A stretch of DNA of 9,922 nt from the NCBI GenBank assembly GCA_946479205.1, contig CAMLFJ010000073.1:1-9922 (forward strand). Direction: 5' to 3'. Every line of letters starts with the position of its first letter. Position 1 is the first letter of the stretch. A program made the position numbers and the translations under genes. Under the pieces are notes generated by a model. It saw only the letters and a list, made by a program, of their open reading frames with translations. It made no database searches and was not told the origin of the DNA. This DNA is from an uncultured bacterium (lineage in GTDB: Bacteria; Methylomirabilota; Methylomirabilia; Rokubacteriales; CSP1-6). Below are positions 5,983 through 9,922 of this stretch, in pieces.

Positions 5983-6897
5983 ATGGCGGTCCGCTCGTTC
6001 CTCCACTACGCGCTGGAAGTGCCCGACCAGGCGGTCGGGCAGCGGTTCTACGAGGACTTCGGGCTGGTAGACGGCACCGGCTCGAGCGACGCGGTGCGTC
6101 TGCGGCCCGAGCGCCTCGCGCGGGACACCGTGCTGCTGTACGGGGGCCCGCGCAAGCGCCTCCATCATCTCTGCTACGGCGCGCCCGGCGAGGACTTCGC
6201 GCGGGTGCGCGGGGCCCTGCGGAGCGCCGGGGTTCCCGAGATGGACGCGCCCGCCGGCGCCCCCGAGGGCGGCATCTGGTTCCGCGATCCGGACGGCAAC
6301 ATCGTGAACGTCCGCGACGAGGCCGCGCCCGCGCCGCCGGTGGATCCGCCGGTGACGCTCAACGGCCCCGGCTACACGCAGCGCGAGGCCGCGCGCGGCT
6401 ATCCCGAGCGCGGCCTGCGGGTGGCCCCGCGCAAGCTCGGCCACGTCCTGCTCTTCACCCCCGACATGGAGCGCCTCATGCGCTTCTACACCGGGACCCT
6501 CGGCATGAAGCTCTCCGATCGCTCGCGGGGGATCATCGCCTTCCTGCGCTGCAACACCGATCACCACACCCTGGCGCTGCTCTCCTCGCGCGCGCCGGGC
6601 TTCCACCACGCGTCCTTCCAGGTGGGCAGCGTGGACGAGATCGCGATGGGCGCGGTGCGCATGGCCGAGCGGGGCTGGCAGCCCGGCTGGGGACTCGGGC
6701 GCCACGTGATCGGCTCCAACTTCTTCTTCTACCTGCGGGATCCGTGGGGCAGCTTCAGCGAGTACTACTTCGATCTCGACTACATCCCGGAGGGCTGCGC
6801 GTGGGAGCCGCGCGATTTCCCGCCCGAGGACTCCCTCTACGTCTGGGGCCCGTCGTGCCCCGCCGACTTCGGCGAGAACAAGGAAGCATGGACCTAG
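5983..6897 (+). CDS. Type I extradiol ring-cleavage dioxygenase (VOC fold, catechol 2,3-dioxygenase-like)
   Basis: The 304-residue protein has two glyoxalase/VOC modules, as in catechol 2,3- and 2,3-dihydroxybiphenyl dioxygenases. The N-terminal module (about 3-113) ends in FRDPDGNIVNV. The catalytic C-terminal module (about 148-270) holds the Fe(II) facial triad: H154 in LGHVLLF, one of H208/H209 in GFHHASF, and E260. Residues 239-260, starting GRH and ending in DPWGSFSE, match the extradiol dioxygenase signature pattern (PS00082 type), with H241 and Y250 as the usual catalytic positions. It should cleave a catecholic ring next to the hydroxyls using O2. The natural substrate is unknown, and an uncommon side chain is possible given the extended C-terminal tail (270-304). 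ATG 5983 is chosen because the VOC domain begins there. Its stop codon lies inside the next gene. Confidence 0.92.
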   Translation: MAVRSFLHYALEVPDQAVGQRFYEDFGLVDGTGSSDAVRLRPERLARDTVLLYGGPRKRLHHLCYGAPGEDFARVRGALRSAGVPEMDAPAGAPEGGIWFRDPDGNIVNVRDEAAPAPPVDPPVTLNGPGYTQREAARGYPERGLRVAPRKLGHVLLFTPDMERLMRFYTGTLGMKLSDRSRGIIAFLRCNTDHHTLALLSSRAPGFHHASFQVGSVDEIAMGAVRMAERGWQPGWGLGRHVIGSNFFFYLRDPWGSFSEYYFDLDYIPEGCAWEPRDFPPEDSLYVWGPSCPADFGENKEAWT

Positions 6898-8090
6898 AGT
6901 TCCTGCACGCGCTCGTGCAGCCCGCCACCACCAAGATCGTGCTCTGCTCGCTCGACGGCCTCGGCGGGCTCCCGCGGCCCGCGACCGGCAAGAGCGAGCT
7001 GGAGACCGCGCGCGTCCCCACCCTGCACGCGCTCGCGGCCCGGTCCGCGTGCGGCCTGCTCCGCCACGTGGGCCCCGGCATCACCCCGGGCAGCGGGCCC
7101 GGCCACCTCGGCCTCTTCGGCTACGACCCCCTGCGCTATCCGGTGGGCCGGGGCGTGCTCGAGGCCCTCGGCATCGACTTCGAGCTGCGGGCGGGCGACG
7201 TGGCCGCGCGGGGGAACTTCTGCACGGTGGACGCGCGCGGCCACATCACCGATCGGCGGGCCGGGCGCATCAGCACCGAGATCTGCGTCCGCCTGGTGGA
7301 GCGGCTGCGCGCGATTCGCCTCGACGGAGTCGAGATCCTCCTCGAGCCCGTGAAGGAGCACCGCTTCGTTCTCGTGCTGCGCGGCGGCGGCCTCTCCGGC
7401 CGGCTCTCCGAGACGGATCCGCAGAACCTGGGGGTGCCGCCCCTGCCGGTGCGGGCCCTCGCCCCCGAGGCGGACCGGACCGCCGCGCTCGTGAACGCGT
7501 TCGTGGAGGCCGCGCGCCCCCTGCTGCGCGACGCGGCCCCCGCCAACATGCTCCTGCTCCGAGGCTTCGATCAGCAGCCGCACCTGCCGCTCTTTCCCGA
7601 GACGTTCGGCCTGCGGGCCGCCGCCATCGCGGCGTATCCGATGTACCGCGGGCTCGCCCGCCTCGTCGGCATGGAGGTGCTCAAGACGGGCGGGACGTTC
7701 GGGGAGGAGATCGACACCCTCGAGCAGCAGTGGGAGCACCACGACTTCTTCTTCCTGCACTACAAGGACACCGACAAGGCGGGCGAGGACGGCGACTTCG
7801 ACGCCAAGGTCGCGGCGCTGGAGCGCTTCGACGCGCTGCTGCCGCGCGTGCTCGCGCGGGAGCCCGACGTCCTCGCCATCTCGGGCGATCACGCGACCCC
7901 GTCCATTCTCAAGGGGCACGGCTGGCAGGGGGTGCCCGCGATCCTCGCGAGCCCCTACTGCGGGGGCGACCCGGTGACCCGCTTCACCGAGCGCGACTGC
8001 GCGGGCGGGTCCCTCGGCGTGATCCCCGCCCAGGACCTGATGCCGCTCGTGATGGCCAACGCGCTCCGCTTCACCAAGTACGGGGCCTAG
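6888..8090 (+). CDS. apgM: 2,3-bisphosphoglycerate-independent phosphoglycerate mutase, archaeal type
   Basis: The 400-residue protein shows the alkaline-phosphatase-fold layout of archaeal-type (aPGAM) enzymes, which interconvert 3- and 2-phosphoglycerate in glycolysis and gluconeogenesis. Metal and catalytic motifs are D23 in CSLDGLGG, the nucleophile S69 in TPGSGPGHLGLFGYDP (66-81), H291/D294/D296 in HYKDTDKAGEDGD (291-303), SGDHAT (D334, H335) and GHGWQGVP (343-350, His344). The central insert (105-270), with RGNFCTVD and GGLS-x-R-LSETDP, is typical of the family, and the length matches. The start ATG lies in the last codons of the dioxygenase gene (10-nt overlap), with AAGGA at 6880-6884, so translation is probably coupled. 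Related enzymes include phosphonopyruvate decarboxylases, but the mutase reading is stronger. Confidence 0.9.
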   Translation: MDLEFLHALVQPATTKIVLCSLDGLGGLPRPATGKSELETARVPTLHALAARSACGLLRHVGPGITPGSGPGHLGLFGYDPLRYPVGRGVLEALGIDFELRAGDVAARGNFCTVDARGHITDRRAGRISTEICVRLVERLRAIRLDGVEILLEPVKEHRFVLVLRGGGLSGRLSETDPQNLGVPPLPVRALAPEADRTAALVNAFVEAARPLLRDAAPANMLLLRGFDQQPHLPLFPETFGLRAAAIAAYPMYRGLARLVGMEVLKTGGTFGEEIDTLEQQWEHHDFFFLHYKDTDKAGEDGDFDAKVAALERFDALLPRVLAREPDVLAISGDHATPSILKGHGWQGVPAILASPYCGGDPVTRFTERDCAGGSLGVIPAQDLMPLVMANALRFTKYGA

Positions 8091-8122
8091 CGGGACACTC
8101 GCGGTATCCTGGCGGAAAGACC

Positions 8123-9355
8123 ATGAGGCGCTCCTACTGCCTCCTGTCCGCCGCGGTCCTCCTCGCCCTCGGGGTGATCGGCCTCGCCGTGCCCACCCGC
8201 GAGCCCGCGCCCCCCGAGGCGCCCGCGGTCGTGCCGGCCCCCTCGCCTCCCGAGCCGGTCGAGATCGTGCTCAAGCGCGGCGAGACGTTCGAGGCCGCGC
8301 TGCGCCGGGTCGGGATGGAGCGCGCCGAGGCGGCCGCGATCGTGGGCGCGCTGCGCGGCAGCGTCAACATGCGACGCCTCGCCCCCGGCGAGCGCCTCAG
8401 CGTGCGGCCCGGGGCCGACGGCAAGCCCGTCGAGATCGGCTACACCCGCTCCCCCGCGGAGCGCTACGAGATCCGGCCGGGCCCCGACGGGCGATGGGCG
8501 GTCAGCGCGGTGCGGCCCGACGTGGACACGCGCGTGGTCGCGATCACCGGGGAGGTGCGCGATTCGCTCTTCGCGAGCATGGAGCGGCTCGGGGAAACCG
8601 CCGGCCTGACCGCGCGGCTCGTCAACCTCTTCGAGTGGGACTTCGACTTCGCGGCCGACTCCCTGCCCGGCGACCTCTTCCGCCTCCTGGTCGAGAAGCG
8701 CTACGTCGGCGACGTCTTCCTGGGCTACGGCGACGTGCTGATCGCGCAGTACGCGAGCGTCGGACGCTCCCCCCTCACCAGCGTGGGCTTCGACGACACC
8801 GCCGGCCGGCGCGAGTACTACGACGCGAGCGGGCGCTCGGTGAAGAAGATGTTCCTGCGCGCTCCGCTCGATTTCACGCGCGTCACCTCCGGCTTCTCGC
8901 ACGCGCGCTTCCACCCGGTGCTGGGCGGCTATCGGCCCCATCTCGCGGTCGACTACGGGGCGCCGATCGGCACGCCGGTGCGCGCGGTCGCCGACGCGGT
9001 GGTCACCCAGGCGGGCTGGAACGGCGGTTACGGGATCTCGATCACGCTGCGCCACGGGCGCGGCTACGAGACCATGTACAACCATCTCTCCAAGATCGAC
9101 GTCCGCCCGGGTGAGCGGGTGCGCCAGCGCCAGGTCATCGGGCGGGTCGGCAGCACCGGACTGTCGACCGCCCCCCATCTCGACTACCGCGTCCGCAAGG
9201 GCGGGGTCCTGGTCAACCCGCTGGGTGAGAAGTTCATCCCCGGCTCGCCCGTGCCCGCCCATCGCCGCGAGGCGTTCACGGTGCACGTCGACGCGCTCCT
9301 GGAGCGGCTCGACACGCAGGCCCCGTTCCCCGCGCGTCCACCGGGACGATCCTGA
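8123..9355 (+). CDS. M23 family murein endopeptidase, MepM-like
   Basis: The 410-residue exported protein has a signal peptide or anchor (1-24) and a Pro/Ala-rich linker (25-46). An OapA/LysM-like domain follows (47-118: VEIVLKRGETFEAALRRVGM, LAPGERLSV). Next is the Csd3-type middle domain (130-245), with LFEWDFDFAADSLPGDLF (169-186) and FLGYGDVLIAQY (199-210). The C-terminal LytM/M23 zinc peptidase domain covers 246-371. The layout is that of MepM/YebA, which cuts peptidoglycan cross-links during wall growth. Zn-site motifs are H273 and D277 in PHLAVDYGAP, then H321 in YNHLSK and H352 in PHLDYRV. The family normally has HxH at the last site; here it is H352-L-D354, so Asp may replace the zinc-binding His. 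The gene starts 32 nt after the mutase; GGCGGAAAGA before ATG 8123 is a weak ribosome site. Confidence 0.93.
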   Translation: MRRSYCLLSAAVLLALGVIGLAVPTREPAPPEAPAVVPAPSPPEPVEIVLKRGETFEAALRRVGMERAEAAAIVGALRGSVNMRRLAPGERLSVRPGADGKPVEIGYTRSPAERYEIRPGPDGRWAVSAVRPDVDTRVVAITGEVRDSLFASMERLGETAGLTARLVNLFEWDFDFAADSLPGDLFRLLVEKRYVGDVFLGYGDVLIAQYASVGRSPLTSVGFDDTAGRREYYDASGRSVKKMFLRAPLDFTRVTSGFSHARFHPVLGGYRPHLAVDYGAPIGTPVRAVADAVVTQAGWNGGYGISITLRHGRGYETMYNHLSKIDVRPGERVRQRQVIGRVGSTGLSTAPHLDYRVRKGGVLVNPLGEKFIPGSPVPAHRREAFTVHVDALLERLDTQAPFPARPPGRS

Positions 9356-9922
9356 GGCAGCGCGCCGGCTCCAGCCTGTGCTACTCGTGCGGCAAGCTCA
9401 ACCGCGTGGACGCCGCGGTCTGCTTCTACTGCGGGGCGCGGCGGCCCGGGCTGTGGGGCTTCGGCCCGCTCGCGAGCCGCCTGATCGGTCGCCTCGACTT
9501 CGCGCACGCGGTTACCATCGTGTGCGTGGTGGCCTACGTCGCGTCCATCCTGCTCGACCCCCGAGCGGCGGCGCGATTCCGGAGCCCGTTCGACCTGCTC
9601 TCGCCGGGATTCGGCGCGCTCGTGACGCTCGGCATGACCGGCGAGCCGGCGTGGCGATCGGGCTGGTGGTGGACGCTCATCACCGCGATCTATCTCCACG
9701 GCAGCCTGCTCCACATCGTCTTCAATCTCCTGTGGGTGCGCCAGCTCGCGCCCGCGGTCGAGCAGCTCTTCGGCACCGCCCGGCTCGTGGTCATCTTCAC
9801 GGCGAGCGGGGTGGCGGGCTTCGTCCTCTCCAACATCGCCAGCGGCACGTGGACGATCGGCGCCTCGGGCGCGGTGTTCGGCCTCCTCGGCGCGATGGTC
9901 GCCTACGGTCGCAGCCGCGGCG
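9352..9922 (+). CDS. Rhomboid-family intramembrane protease with N-terminal zinc ribbon (3' end cut by window edge)
   Basis: The frame is open to the right edge (190 codons seen). A zinc-ribbon motif comes first, CYSCGKLN followed by VCFYCGARRPG (C10, C13, C24, C27 counted from codon 9352). The rhomboid fold follows: TM1 about 51-68, the loop segment, HGSLLHIVFNL (H121 and N125 of the HxxxN oxyanion motif), and the serine motif GASGAVFGLLGA with nucleophile S172. The catalytic His would lie past the window. It should cleave membrane proteins within the bilayer; the ribbon would sit at the cytoplasmic N-terminus. The start is unsettled. In frame upstream of the first Cys there is no ATG, GTG or TTG. 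CTG 9352, overlapping the TGA of the peptidase gene (CTGA), is the only near-cognate codon in a coupled position. GTG 9406 would lose the first cysteine pair. Confidence 0.85.
   Translation, partial: MRQRAGSSLCYSCGKLNRVDAAVCFYCGARRPGLWGFGPLASRLIGRLDFAHAVTIVCVVAYVASILLDPRAAARFRSPFDLLSPGFGALVTLGMTGEPAWRSGWWWTLITAIYLHGSLLHIVFNLLWVRQLAPAVEQLFGTARLVVIFTASGVAGFVLSNIASGTWTIGASGAVFGLLGAMVAYGRSRG

Noticed and set aside
5785..7919. Minus-strand open frames opposite the dioxygenase and mutase genes
   Set aside because: Typical antisense shadows in high-GC DNA; no recognisable domain or ribosome site.
7049..8122. Frame upstream of the M23 peptidase, opening inside the mutase gene
   Set aside because: Only the part from ATG 8123 has a signal peptide and the MepM layout; the extension is Arg/Pro-rich and out of frame with the mutase.
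8087..9286. 399-codon minus-strand frame opposite the M23 gene
   Set aside because: Shadow of the M23 gene codons; no motif, and the plus strand has all M23 domains.

Overview
The window is bacterial chromosomal DNA of very high GC content with strong G/C preference at third codon positions. It is densely coded and carries no insertion sequence, tRNA, rRNA or CRISPR array that I can see. The gene mix is a MepM-type M23 peptidase, an archaeal-type cofactor-independent phosphoglycerate mutase, a hybrid histidine kinase, a fumarylacetoacetate hydrolase (FAH)-family enzyme and a type I extradiol dioxygenase. This suits an environmental high-GC Gram-negative-type bacterium. A Rokubacteria/Methylomirabilota-like or deltaproteobacterial-like soil lineage is my guess; nothing in the window proves the taxonomy.

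Left part (1-1898). A minus-strand gene runs off the left edge. It reads in one open frame as an N-terminal SixA-like histidine phosphatase joined to a C-terminal SAM-dependent methyltransferase, an unusual fusion. Divergent from it is a small membrane-anchored class I cytochrome c with a plausible sigma70-type promoter.

Middle part (1948-4764). Three minus-strand genes are likely co-transcribed in this order: a 118-aa exported protein of unknown function, a 98-aa CusF-like (copper-binding fold) protein, and a 696-aa membrane hybrid sensor kinase (2 TM, GAF, HisKA, HATPase, receiver). A short sequence motif recurs in the leaders of the first and third genes. An AT-rich island with an inverted repeat, candidate promoter/operator, lies upstream of the first gene.

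Right part (4947-9922). A plus-strand series begins with a good promoter candidate (TCGACA-N17-TAGACT). It contains the FAH-family hydrolase, the extradiol dioxygenase (17-nt gap), the archaeal-type phosphoglycerate mutase (10-nt overlap), the M23 endopeptidase (32-nt gap) and a rhomboid-family membrane protein with an N-terminal four-cysteine zinc ribbon, cut by the right edge. The first two look like part of an aromatic meta-cleavage route, which would yield pyruvate-type products that meet central metabolism at the level of the mutase. The last two concern the cell envelope. No system unknown as a whole is evident. The points most worth a second look are the SixA-methyltransferase fusion, the exported protein/CusF-like/hybrid kinase cluster with its repeated leader motif, and the rhomboid gene, which lacks a standard start codon.
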